DNA from: Azoarcus sp.
GTDB lineage: Bacteria > Pseudomonadota > Gammaproteobacteria > Burkholderiales > Rhodocyclaceae
Assembly: GCA_020725025.1 (NCBI GenBank)
Contig: DYFV01000002.1
Coordinates: forward strand, 62,001-126,000
Length of the DNA stretch: 64,000 nt
Direction: 5' to 3'
The first letter of the stretch is position 1. The number at the start of each line of letters is the position of its first letter. The position numbers and the translations under genes are program-made. Positions 25,970 to 33,830 of the stretch are shown here, piece by piece. The notes below the pieces were generated by a model. It saw nothing but the letters and a program-made list of their open reading frames with translations. It had not been told where the DNA came from and made no database searches.

Positions 25970-27304
25970 TCAGAACTCGCCGCGCACCCCGACCGTGAGC
26001 GCGTAGGCGGTGGTGTCCTCCATCCCCAGCACGGAATCGAGGGCGGCGAAGGCCGACAGCCCGCCGGGCATCTGCGTGCTCACGCCCACGGCCAGGGTGA
26101 AGAAGTTGCGATCGGGGTTTTCGGTAGGGATGACGAAAAAGGTGTTGAACGGATCGTGGGTGTACTTCGCGACGAGGGAACGGCTGTCGTTCTTGAACTC
26201 GTGGTTCCATTCGAGGGCGGCGTAAGGCACGAACACGCCGTAGCCGGTGCTGACCTCGGTGGACAGGCGCGCGCCCAGCGCGCTCTGCAGCGAGCGCGTG
26301 GTGCGCGAGCCGATGTCCAGCCCCAGCCCGGCATTGGGCTCCCGCTCGGTGAAATCGTCCACTTCCAGGTTGAGGTAGTCGACCCGTCCGTAGGGCGTGA
26401 CCGTGAGCCGGTTCATGCGCAGGTCGTAGCCGGCCCCGACGGTGGCGCTCCACTGCTGCCCATTCGTGTCGCCGCGCGCGGCGGTGTTGATGCCGAGCGC
26501 CGGCAGCACGATGTTGCGCCTGGTCTCGTAGTCCAGCCACGCGTAGCCGAGCTGGGCATCGACGTACCAGTCGCCGATATTGTAGGCGGCGTAGGCGGTG
26601 AGACCCCAGTTGTCCGACTCCACGTCCCCGGCATCGCGGCTGAAATCGACGTCGGTGCGCGACCACGACAGTGCCACACCCGCAGCCAGCTGATCGCTGA
26701 AGCGGTAGTCGACGCCGCCGGTGAGACCGTAGTCGTCGAAGTCGAAGCCGTCCTCGCGGCTCGTATCGTCGCGGTCGCCCGTGTTGTAGTTGACGTTGAG
26801 GAAGCCGCCCCAGGGCCCGGCCGCGATGCCGTCGGCCGCCGCCCCGCCGCCGCGGCGCACCCCTTCGGCCGCAGCCAGCGCCCGCCCCTGGGGGTCCGGT
26901 GCGGGTCCGGAGAAGAGCAGGCCGCGTCCGCCCGCTCGCAGGGCGAGCAGCCTTCCGTAGATGGCGTTGCGTGCAACCGTGGTGGTCGCAACGCGGCCCT
27001 GGGCATGCATCTCCTCGGCAGCCGCCGCCTGCATGGTGCCGGGCACCAGGCTGGGCGTCGTCCGCGCCAGTCCACGCATGGCACTACACGTGGTGAAGAG
27101 TCGATCCTGTCCCTCCGTCCGGTTCAGAGGGGCAAGCTGCGGACACAGGGTGTCGATGGCCACCGCGGTCGGTCGCTGCACCTCGTTCAGTCCGGGCACG
27201 GCACTGAGCACCGGACTGGCTTGCCCAAAGGCCGCCCCCGCCCACGCGCATGCCGACGCGGCGACCACCGCCGCCTTGCCCACCTTCATTCCGTTGGTAT
27301 TCAT
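25970..27304 (-). CDS. Autotransporter (type Va) with short passenger
   Basis: A 444-residue protein: signal peptide about residues 1-27 ('ACAWAGAAFGQASP'), a short helical passenger with two Cys ('LCPQLAPLNRTEGQDRLF' ... 'TTCSAMRGLA'), a glycine-rich linker, and a C-terminal autotransporter beta-domain from about residue 165. The barrel shows alternating aromatic strands ('GGFLNVNYNTGDRDDTSRED', 'VDYRFSDQLAAGVALSWSRT') and ends in Phe ('VGVRGEF'). The GGGAGG ribosome site supports the start at 27304. The passenger does not match an enzyme I recognise. It is followed directly by the lipoprotein hydrolase. Confidence 0.85.
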   Translation of the reverse strand: MNTNGMKVGKAAVVAASACAWAGAAFGQASPVLSAVPGLNEVQRPTAVAIDTLCPQLAPLNRTEGQDRLFTTCSAMRGLARTTPSLVPGTMQAAAAEEMHAQGRVATTTVARNAIYGRLLALRAGGRGLLFSGPAPDPQGRALAAAEGVRRGGGAAADGIAAGPWGGFLNVNYNTGDRDDTSREDGFDFDDYGLTGGVDYRFSDQLAAGVALSWSRTDVDFSRDAGDVESDNWGLTAYAAYNIGDWYVDAQLGYAWLDYETRRNIVLPALGINTAARGDTNGQQWSATVGAGYDLRMNRLTVTPYGRVDYLNLEVDDFTEREPNAGLGLDIGSRTTRSLQSALGARLSTEVSTGYGVFVPYAALEWNHEFKNDSRSLVAKYTHDPFNTFFVIPTENPDRNFFTLAVGVSTQMPGGLSAFAALDSVLGMEDTTAYALTVGVRGEF

Positions 27305-27371
27305 TCGCGCCTCCCGCTCGACGTTCCACGGCCCCCGCCGCACTTCCCTCAATCTAGCCCAGCAACATTGG

Positions 27372-27401
27372 ATTCCAAGTCGGTTAAGATATTGTTGTCA
27401 A
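27372..27401 (-). promoter_or_regulatory. Candidate sigma-70 promoter of the autotransporter operon
   Basis: On the minus strand TTGACA (27396-27401) and TGGAAT (27372-27377) are 18 bases apart. The -35 is a perfect match. A TTGTTG...CAACAA dyad (27392-27397 with 27420-27425) overlaps the -35 and could be an operator. It lies in the divergent gap 27305-27746, which otherwise contains only the ECF-type promoter. Confidence 0.5.
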
Positions 27402-27512
27402 AGGACTTTAGCCGATTAGCAACAAGACGGTAGGCGATCTGCCCAACTCCAGGTATTGGCACTTCCGGAACTTCCTACACGCATTCCGGGACCGGACGGA
27501 GGGCTTTTTTTC

Positions 27513-27540
27513 GAACCGTTTTTCCATGCCCGGCGACCCA
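27513..27540 (+). promoter_or_regulatory. Candidate ECF-sigma promoter upstream of caspase-like gene 1
   Basis: GAACCG (27513-27518), 14 bases, then GCGACCCA (27533-27540). The same two boxes, with 14 or 15 bases between, precede the ECF sigma gene and both small repeat-protein genes in this cluster. This copy has one mismatch in the downstream box. It is 206 bases before the ATG. An alternative is that this copy is coincidental. Confidence 0.5.
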
Positions 27541-27746
27541 TGCCACAGCGCGCAGCGCGGGCCTGCCGCGGGTGCTATACGTTAAGTGCCGAGACTGGCG
27601 GCGCCGCGCCCACGCGTGCCCGCCCCGTCGCCGGACGGCATGTCCGGAGCGGCTCCGGGCCTGGGTCCGGTACGTGTGACGCCGTGTTCGTGGCAATAAG
27701 GGCGGCGGCTGTGCGCGTCCGGAATCGCACCAGGAGGAGTTCGGCA

Positions 27747-29738
27747 ATGAAACCAACCGCTCGACTTGGAGGGACCCTGTTTCGCCTCGCGCTGGTCCTG
27801 ACCGCCGCGATGGGGGGATCGCTCGCCGGCTGGTCGGCGACGCCTCCGCTACCGTCCGGCACCCAGGAGGTGGACCGCTTTCTCATCGTCGATTGCCTGC
27901 TCCCCGGTCAGGTGCGCCGTCTGGGTACCGCCCTGACCTACCTCACCCCGCGCCGGCCGGCCAAGCTCACCGCCGAGGAATGCGCGCTGCGCGGAGGCGA
28001 GTACGTCGCCTACGACCGCGCCGATCTCGCCACTGCACTGGCCGTGTGGCTGCCGCTCGCCGAAAAGGGCGACCCCCAGGCCCAGACCTACGCCGGCGAG
28101 CTCTACGAGCGCGGTGTCGGCGGCGTCGCCCCCGATTACGCACGGGCGGCGCAGTGGTACCGCAAGGCCGCCGAACAGGGCCATCCGCGCGCGCGCATCA
28201 ATCTCGGTTTCCTCTACGAAAAAGGCCTGGGGGTTTCCAAGGACCCCGTCACGGCCCTGAACCTCTATCGCCAGGCGGCGGGAATCGAAGAGGCGGTCGC
28301 GCTCGACGGCACCGCCGTCTCCGCCGAGCGCGAGGCGCAGCTCGAGGCCCTGCGGCGCGAGCTCGACGACACCCGGCGCCAGCTCGAGGAGGCGCAGGAG
28401 CGCCTGCGCCGCCAGCAGAGCGAGCACCGTTCCGAGCAGGAACGCCTGCAGCGCGAGCGCGACGAGGCGCGCGCGAGCGGCTCGGCCGCGGAGCGGGCCC
28501 GGGTGGCGGAGCTGGAGGCGCGACTCGCCGAGCGCGAGGCGGCGCTCGCCCGCCAGGCGGCCGAGGCGGCCCGTCTGGAGCAGGCGGCCCAGCGCCATCA
28601 GGCCGAGCTCGCGAGACTGCAGGCCCAGCGCACCGAAGCGCCGCCCGCGCCGAAGGTGGCACTCGCTCCGCCCAGCATCCAGCTCATCGACCCGCCCGTG
28701 GTAACGATGCGTAGTCCGCTCACCGTGCAGTTGCGCGGCGCACCCGCCATGCGCGAGATCGTGGGCAAGGTCACCGCGCCGGCGGGGCTGCTGTCTTTCA
28801 CGGTGAACGACCGCAGCGAGCAGGTCGACGCCCAGGGACTCTTCAAGACCAGTCTGCAACTGGGCGGCGAGCCGACACCGGTGACGCTGGTGGCGGTCGA
28901 CCGCCGCGGCAAGCGCGCGGCGCTCGAGTTCACCCTGGTGCCGGAGGCGCTGCAACAGGCGGCGCCGGACAAGCCGCAGGTACCCGACCTCGAATTCGGG
29001 CACTACCACGCGCTGGTGATCGGCAACCAGAACTACCGGGAGCTGCTCTCGCTCGACACCGCTATCAACGACGCGCGCGCCGTGAGCGAGGTCCTCGCGG
29101 ACAAGTACGGCTTCAAGGTCACCACGCTCACCGACGCGACCCGCTACGACATCCTGTCCGCCCTCAACAAGCTGCGTGCCCAGCTCACGGAGAAGGACAA
29201 CCTGCTCATCTACTACGCCGGCCACGGGGAGCTCGACCGCGCCAACCTGCGCGCCCACTGGCTGCCGGTCGACGCCGAGCTCGACAGCAACGCCAACTGG
29301 ATCTCCAGCGTGGCCATCACCGACATCATCAACGCCATGTCGGTGAAGCACGTGCTGATCGTGGCCGACTCCTGCTACTCGGGCGCGATGACCCGCTCGT
29401 CGATCGCCCAGCTGCAGCCGGGACTGTCCGACGAGTCGCAGGTGACCTTCCTCAAGGCGCTGGTGCAGGCGCGCGCCCGCACCGTGCTCACCTCCGGCGG
29501 CGTCCAGCCCGTCATGGACGGCGGCGGCGGCGAGCACTCGGTGTTCGCGCGCGCCTTCCTGGAGGTGCTGCGTGAGAACGCCGGCGTGCTGGAAGCCGCG
29601 CGCCTGTACCGGGAAGTGGCCGCGCGCGTGCTGCTGCTGGCCTCGCGCTTCCAGGTGGAGCAGAAACCCGAGTACGCGCCGCTGAAGTTCGCGGGCCACG
29701 AGTCGGGGGACTTCGTCTTCGTGCCCGCGGGCACCTGA
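27747..29738 (+). CDS. Caspase-like protein with Sel1 repeats and coiled coil
   Basis: A 663-residue exported or anchored protein. N-terminal hydrophobic signal (about 11-31), Sel1-type repeats at about 92-178 ('YARAAQWYRKAAEQGHPRAR'), a long Glu/Arg-rich coiled coil at about 185-295, a beta-rich linker, and a C14 caspase-like domain from about 415. The catalytic dyad is His493 ('IYYAGHGELD') and Cys543 ('VADSCYSGAM'). Such orthocaspase-type domains usually cleave after basic residues. The start at 27747 has an AGGAGG site. It lies just upstream of the ECF sigma gene and begins a plus-strand cluster. Target proteins unknown. Confidence 0.85.
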   Translation: MKPTARLGGTLFRLALVLTAAMGGSLAGWSATPPLPSGTQEVDRFLIVDCLLPGQVRRLGTALTYLTPRRPAKLTAEECALRGGEYVAYDRADLATALAVWLPLAEKGDPQAQTYAGELYERGVGGVAPDYARAAQWYRKAAEQGHPRARINLGFLYEKGLGVSKDPVTALNLYRQAAGIEEAVALDGTAVSAEREAQLEALRRELDDTRRQLEEAQERLRRQQSEHRSEQERLQRERDEARASGSAAERARVAELEARLAEREAALARQAAEAARLEQAAQRHQAELARLQAQRTEAPPAPKVALAPPSIQLIDPPVVTMRSPLTVQLRGAPAMREIVGKVTAPAGLLSFTVNDRSEQVDAQGLFKTSLQLGGEPTPVTLVAVDRRGKRAALEFTLVPEALQQAAPDKPQVPDLEFGHYHALVIGNQNYRELLSLDTAINDARAVSEVLADKYGFKVTTLTDATRYDILSALNKLRAQLTEKDNLLIYYAGHGELDRANLRAHWLPVDAELDSNANWISSVAITDIINAMSVKHVLIVADSCYSGAMTRSSIAQLQPGLSDESQVTFLKALVQARARTVLTSGGVQPVMDGGGGEHSVFARAFLEVLRENAGVLEAARLYREVAARVLLLASRFQVEQKPEYAPLKFAGHESGDFVFVPAGT

Positions 29739-29748
29739 CGGAAATTTC

Positions 29749-29776
29749 GAACCGGATGATGTGACGCTGCGACTCA
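29749..29776 (+). promoter_or_regulatory. Candidate ECF-sigma promoter (autoregulatory)
   Basis: GAACCG (29749-29754), 14 bases, GCGACTCA (29769-29776), ending 17 bases before the sigma factor ATG. It matches the motifs before the two small repeat-protein genes, including flanking GAT after the first box. Its location before the sigma gene itself is what ECF factors that control their own transcription show. Confidence 0.7.
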
Positions 29777-29793
29777 CGGGTGACGAAGCGAGC

Positions 29794-30366
29794 ATGGAAC
29801 TCTCCAACGACGAGATCTTCATCCTGCTGGCGCAGGTGCGGGCGGGCGACGAGGGGGCGATGCGCACCCTCTACCAGGCCTTCAGCCGCAAGGTGTACGC
29901 CTTCGCGCTGAACCGGATGCGGGATCCCCAGCAGGCCGAGGAGGTCGTGGTCGACACGATGTACGAGGTGTGGCGCCATCCGGACCGCTTCCGGGGGGCC
30001 TCGCGGTTTTCCACCTGGCTCATCGGGATCGCCCGCCACAAGATGCTCAGCGCGCTGCGCGGCCGCGATCCGCAGCACGAGGACGTGGACGAGATGGGCG
30101 AGACGCTCGCTTCCGAGGATCCGGGTGCCTTCGAGCTCCTGGCCGAGCGCCAGCGTCGCGAAGGGGTTCAGCACTGCATGGGCAAGCTGAGCGACGAACA
30201 CCGCGAATGCCTGCACCTGGTGTTCTACGAGGGGATGTCGGTGGGCGAGGTGGCGAGCGTGCAGGGATGTCCCGAGAACACCGTGAAGACGCGCCTCTTC
30301 TACGCGCGCCAGAAGATCCGGAACTGTTTGAGACTGCTACTGGAGAAAGAAGGTGAAGAACGATAG
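29794..30366 (+). CDS. ECF-type RNA polymerase sigma factor
   Basis: A 190-residue sigma-70 family factor with only regions 2 and 4. Region 2: 'LYQAFSRKVYAFALNRMRDP', 'AEEVVVDTMYEVWRHPDRFR' and 'FSTWLIGIARHKMLSALRGR'. Region 4: 'LSDEHRECLHLVFYEGMSVG' and 'CPENTVKTRLFYARQKIR', the DNA-recognition helix. The ATG at 29794 is used; a GTG at 29761 lies within the candidate promoter. The gene overlaps the anti-sigma gene by 14 bases. It probably drives the four GAACCG-N14/15-GCGACYCA promoters in this cluster. Confidence 0.93.
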   Translation: MELSNDEIFILLAQVRAGDEGAMRTLYQAFSRKVYAFALNRMRDPQQAEEVVVDTMYEVWRHPDRFRGASRFSTWLIGIARHKMLSALRGRDPQHEDVDEMGETLASEDPGAFELLAERQRREGVQHCMGKLSDEHRECLHLVFYEGMSVGEVASVQGCPENTVKTRLFYARQKIRNCLRLLLEKEGEER

Positions 30367-31039
30367 CGAAAGCCGAAGACGGTTCCGGGAGCTCCTGCCC
30401 TGGCATGTGAACGGCACCCTGAGCGATGACGAGCGCGACTGGGTGGAGGACTACCTGCGCGAACACCCCGACGCCCGCGCCGAGCTGCGCTGGCAGGAGG
30501 GTCTGCAGACGCAGCTGCGGCAGACCGTGCCGTCGCCGCCCACCCCCGACGTGGGGCTCGAGCGCTTCATGGCGCGCATCCATGCCGAGACGGCCGGCGC
30601 GCAGGCACGCCCGGCCGCCCGTGCCGCGGCCCACCCCGGCTTCGCCGACCGGCTGCGCGACTTCCTCGCCCGCTGGCAGCTCACGCCGGCGCTGGCGCTG
30701 GCCGCAACCGTGGTCGTGGCCCAGGCGGCCATCATCGGCGCCCTCCTCGTGGGCCAGCAGGAGGCCGATCCCGAGTTCGCCACGGTGCGCTCGGTCGCGC
30801 CCGGTCAGCTGGTGACCGGACCGGTGCTGCAGCTCACCTTCCGGGCCGACGCGACGGAGGCCCAACTGCGCCAGCTCCTCGTGCAAATCGGGGGCACCCT
30901 GGTGGGCGGGCCGGGTCAACTGGGCAACTACCTGGTGGCGGTGCCGCCCGAGCGCGTCGAGCAGGTTTCGCAACAGCTCGCCGGCAATGCGCTGGTGGAG
31001 GACGTGGCCGTCCTGCAGCAGATGCCGGCGCGGGAATGA
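30353..31039 (+). CDS. Membrane anti-sigma factor, zinc-less ZAS-like domain
   Basis: A 228-residue single-span protein overlapping the sigma gene. The N-terminal domain 'FRELLPWHVNGTLSDDERDW' and 'VEDYLREHPDARAELRWQEG' has the layout of an anti-sigma zf-HC2 (ZAS) domain, but the HxxxCxxC cysteines are absent, so zinc is probably not bound. A hydrophobic helix at about 110-135 ('LALAATVVVAQAAIIGALLV') is followed by a periplasmic domain of about 90 residues ending 'GNALVEDVAVLQQMP', which resembles a small ferredoxin-like sensor fold. Role: hold the sigma factor at the membrane until an envelope signal arrives. Confidence 0.82.
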   Translation: MKNDSESRRRFRELLPWHVNGTLSDDERDWVEDYLREHPDARAELRWQEGLQTQLRQTVPSPPTPDVGLERFMARIHAETAGAQARPAARAAAHPGFADRLRDFLARWQLTPALALAATVVVAQAAIIGALLVGQQEADPEFATVRSVAPGQLVTGPVLQLTFRADATEAQLRQLLVQIGGTLVGGPGQLGNYLVAVPPERVEQVSQQLAGNALVEDVAVLQQMPARE

Positions 31040-31055
31040 AGATTGGAGGTGGATC

Positions 31056-31940
31056 ATGGCCGCACGCCTGGCATCGATGCTGCCCACCCTGTGCGCCGTC
31101 GTCCTGTCGACCGCCGCCGCGCTGACCCACGCCCCGCCCGGGCACGCCGCCGACGGGACGGGCGATGAGCAGCGCATCGCGCTGATCATCGGCAATAGCG
31201 ACTACGCCCGCAGTCCGCTCAAGAACCCGGTGAACGACGCCCGCGCCATGGCCGAGGCCCTGGAGCGGCTGGGGTTCGAGGTGGAACTGCAGGAGAACGC
31301 GACCCTCACCGAGATGATCGGGGCGCTTCGGCGCTTCACCGCTGCCGCCAGCGAAAACGACGTGCGGCTCTTCTACTACGCCGGCCACGGGATCCAGGTG
31401 AAGGGCCGCAACTATCTCATCCCGGTGGACGCCGAGCTGATGAGCGAGGACGAGGTGGGCTTCAAGAGCGCCGACGTGAACGAGCTGCTCGAGCGGCTCG
31501 GGCAGCTGCGCAGCGGGCTCAACATCATGATTCTCGACGCCTGCCGCAACAATCCCTTCGCCAACCTGAACTTCGTCGGTCCGGACGGGCGCCTGGTGCG
31601 CTTTCGCGGATCCGGCCGGCCCGGGCTCGCGCCGGTGGACGCCCCGGCGGGCACCCTGGTCGCCTTCGCCACCGCCCCCGGCTCGGTGGCGATGGACGGG
31701 GGCAACCAGCGCAACAGCCTGTACACCCGCCACCTGCTCGACCACATCGGCGCCCCCGGCCTGCCGGTGGAGCAGCTCTTCAAGCGCGTGCGCATCGCCG
31801 TGGCGCAGGAGACGAAGTGGCTGCAGGTCCCCTGGGAGAGCAGCAGCCTGATGGGCGACTTCTGCTTCCGCACCCCGCCCGACGGGCAGTGCTCGTTCGG
31901 CGGCGGGAGTCTCGTCGACACGTCCCGATTCGCCCGCTGA
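31056..31940 (+). CDS. Secreted caspase-like protein (C14 family)
   Basis: A 294-residue protein with a signal peptide (about 1-31, ending 'PGHAAD') and a single caspase-like domain: 'IALIIGNSDYARSPLKNPVN', 'DARAMAEALERLGFEV', His111 in 'LFYYAGHGIQVKGRNYLIPV', Cys163 in 'IMILDACRNNPF'. Both catalytic residues are present. The end has two extra Cys ('FCFRTPPDGQCSF'). It lies 16 bases after the anti-sigma gene with a GGAGG ribosome site, so it is likely in the sigma operon. Unlike the first caspase-like gene it lacks Sel1 and coiled-coil parts. Confidence 0.87.
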   Translation: MAARLASMLPTLCAVVLSTAAALTHAPPGHAADGTGDEQRIALIIGNSDYARSPLKNPVNDARAMAEALERLGFEVELQENATLTEMIGALRRFTAAASENDVRLFYYAGHGIQVKGRNYLIPVDAELMSEDEVGFKSADVNELLERLGQLRSGLNIMILDACRNNPFANLNFVGPDGRLVRFRGSGRPGLAPVDAPAGTLVAFATAPGSVAMDGGNQRNSLYTRHLLDHIGAPGLPVEQLFKRVRIAVAQETKWLQVPWESSSLMGDFCFRTPPDGQCSFGGGSLVDTSRFAR

Positions 31941-31978
31941 CGGGCAGTCGGGCCCAGGCGTCGAGGACGAGGTGCGTC

Positions 31979-33193
31979 GTGAACATTGCCGCCACCCCGG
32001 TCGCCGCCCTGGCGCTCGCCGCAGCGCTGTTCGGCGGCTGCGCCACCCCCGAGCCGGCCGCGCCACCGCAGCCGCCCGTAGCGGCCGATCCGGAGCTCGG
32101 CGCGCCGCGAGCCTACACGCCGACTCCCTCCCCGGAGGAGGAGCCGGCCGCCCCGCCGGCTGTCGCCGCCGCCACGCCCTGCCCGCCGGAGTTCTCCGGC
32201 TCGTGCTACCCGGTGTGGTTCGGCACCAACCGCAGGCCGGTGGATCCGGCCGACCACGGCAAGGGCTACACCGGCGAGTTCGACGAGCGCACGCACTTCG
32301 GCAAGCGCATCGTCTACATCCCGGAGAGTCATCGCCCGGGTGAGCTCGGCTCGCCCTTGTGGCGGCGGATCCTCACCGGGCGCGACGACCGCATCCGGCT
32401 GGGTCCGGCGACCCACCTCGACAGGGAGCAGTTCACGCGCGAAGTCCGCGAGGTGCTCGCCCGGCTCGACCCGACCGAGCGCAACATCCTGGTCTACATC
32501 CACGGCTTCAACACCAGCTTCGAGGAGGCGGCCCGCCGCGCCGCGCAGCTGGGCTTCGACCTGCGGGTGCCCGGCCTCACCGCCTTCTACAGCTGGCCGT
32601 CCCGGGGCAGGCTCTCCGGCTACCTCACCGATCTGGCCGCAGTGGAGGCGAGCGAGGAGCACATCGCCCGCTTCCTGGTGCGGGTGGCCGAGCTGGGCGG
32701 CCCCGGCAAGGTCCACATCATCGCCCACAGCATGGGCAACCGGGGACTGCTGCGCGCGATGCACCGCGCCACTGCGCGGGCGGCGCTCGCCGCGGGCGTT
32801 CGCTTCGGACAGATCTTCCTCGCCGCCCCGGACGTGGATGTGGCGCTCTTCCGCCAACTCGCCGGGATCTACCCCAAGGTGTCGGACCGCACCACGCTCT
32901 ACGTCGCCGACGAGGACAAGGCGCTCGCCGCCATGGCCTGGCTCGCCCAGGGCGAAAAGGCGGGCAGCGCCCCGCCGCTCATCGTGCTGCCCGGCATCGA
33001 CACCATCCGGGTGAAGGGCAGCGGCCTCTTCCAGCTTGGCCACAGCTACGTCGCGGAGGATCTCGACGTGATCGAGGACATCCGCACCCTGCTCTACTGG
33101 CAGGAACCGCCCGAACTGCGCGGCCACCGCAACGGCTGGCCCGTGCCGGACACGAGCGCGCAGGCCGGAGGGGCGTGGGTCATCGGCGAGTGA
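31979..33193 (+). CDS. Lipoprotein alpha/beta hydrolase, DUF900 family
   Basis: A 404-residue lipoprotein (lipobox 'ALFGGCATPEP') with a Pro-rich linker and a DUF900 esterase/lipase-like domain. 'NILVYIHGFNTSFEEAARRA' holds the oxyanion-hole HG, and 'VHIIAHSMGNRGLLRAM' the nucleophile Ser; 'GHSYVAEDLDVIEDIRTLLY' probably supplies the His. The GTG start at 31979 follows a GAGGACGAGG site. It follows the second caspase by 38 bases and is probably the last gene of the sigma operon before the next ECF promoter. It acts in the periplasm on an unknown ester or amide. Confidence 0.82.
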   Translation: MNIAATPVAALALAAALFGGCATPEPAAPPQPPVAADPELGAPRAYTPTPSPEEEPAAPPAVAAATPCPPEFSGSCYPVWFGTNRRPVDPADHGKGYTGEFDERTHFGKRIVYIPESHRPGELGSPLWRRILTGRDDRIRLGPATHLDREQFTREVREVLARLDPTERNILVYIHGFNTSFEEAARRAAQLGFDLRVPGLTAFYSWPSRGRLSGYLTDLAAVEASEEHIARFLVRVAELGGPGKVHIIAHSMGNRGLLRAMHRATARAALAAGVRFGQIFLAAPDVDVALFRQLAGIYPKVSDRTTLYVADEDKALAAMAWLAQGEKAGSAPPLIVLPGIDTIRVKGSGLFQLGHSYVAEDLDVIEDIRTLLYWQEPPELRGHRNGWPVPDTSAQAGGAWVIGE

Positions 33194-33236
33194 ACACCGC
33201 GCGCCGCCCTCTCCGAAAAAAAATTGCAATCTGTTC

Positions 33237-33265
33237 GAACCGGATCGCCACGTCCCTGCGACTCA
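33237..33265 (+). promoter_or_regulatory. Candidate ECF-sigma promoter of repeat-protein gene 1
   Basis: GAACCG (33237-33242), 15 bases, GCGACTCA (33258-33265), then the shared tail CAGATGGGGCA. An A-rich run lies about 10 bases upstream, as an UP element might. The whole block is repeated before the second paralogue at 33726. Confidence 0.75.
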
Positions 33266-33333
33266 GGGTCAGATGGGGCACGAATCGCAGCCTTCATCTG
33301 CAACCTCACCCAATCGAGACAGGAGATCCGACC

Positions 33334-33600
33334 ATGAAGACCATCGCCAAGACCCTCGCCATCGCCACCCTCGGTTTCGTCGGCGTCACCGGCGCATTCG
33401 CGGCCGACCAGCTCAACGCCAACAACAACCGCGCGACCCAGACCAACAGCGGCGCGCGCGCCGAGCAGAAGATCAAGATCGGCTTCCTGGACGGCAAGCT
33501 CTTCGGCAGCGCGCGGGTGAACGCGAACAACAACCGGGTCACCCAGAGCAACAGCGGCGCGCGCGCCAAGCAGGAAGTCGAGATCGGCGTCTACAAGTAA
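33334..33600 (+). CDS. Small exported repeat protein 1 (curlin-like?)
   Basis: An 88-residue protein: signal peptide about 1-24 ('LGFVGVTGAFAADQ'), then two copies of a 24-residue repeat 35 residues apart (27-50 and 62-85). The repeat reads [LV]NANNNR[AV]TQ[TS]NSGARA, then [EK]Q, with alternating charged and hydrophobic residues to the end. Asn/Gln/Gly spacing recalls curlin repeats but the Gln-Gln spacing is 9 rather than 11, so homology is unproven. The gene has its own candidate ECF promoter and terminator and is followed by a near-identical copy. A CsgG-like lipoprotein is encoded 1 kb downstream. Possible role: secreted fibre or matrix subunit. Confidence 0.8.
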   Translation: MKTIAKTLAIATLGFVGVTGAFAADQLNANNNRATQTNSGARAEQKIKIGFLDGKLFGSARVNANNNRVTQSNSGARAKQEVEIGVYK

Positions 33601-33621
33601 GCCCGCCGCCCTTCCTGCCCC

Positions 33622-33649
33622 GAAACAGCCCGGTCCGCCGGGCTGTTTC
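33622..33649 (+). terminator. Intrinsic terminator-like hairpin after repeat protein 1
   Basis: A perfect 12-bp stem, GAAACAGCCCGG (33622-33633) and CCGGGCTGTTTC (33638-33649), with a TCCG loop, followed by CGTTT. The same hairpin follows the second paralogue with paired base changes that keep the stem. Confidence 0.7.
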
Positions 33650-33725
33650 CGTTTACGGCCCACGGGCCGTCGGGCCTCCGGACTCCGCACTGCCCCGCAG
33701 ATTCACCGACAAGCCGAAATTTCTT

Positions 33726-33754
33726 GAACCGGATCGCTGCCGTTCTGCGACTCA
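33726..33754 (+). promoter_or_regulatory. Candidate ECF-sigma promoter of repeat-protein gene 2
   Basis: GAACCG (33726-33731), 15 bases, GCGACTCA (33747-33754), then GGACAGATGGGGCA. It has the same spacing and tail as the promoter of the first paralogue, so promoter and gene were duplicated together. Confidence 0.75.
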
Positions 33755-33830
33755 TGGACAGATGGGGCAGACAACGCCGCCTCCATCTTCGCCCCCAACC
33801 CCGGCAACACAGACACGAAGGAGACACATC

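Noticed and set aside
29761-29793. GTG at 29761 as the sigma factor start
   Set aside because: It lies inside the candidate promoter and would add residues not typical of ECF factors; the ATG at 29794 gives the normal N-terminus.
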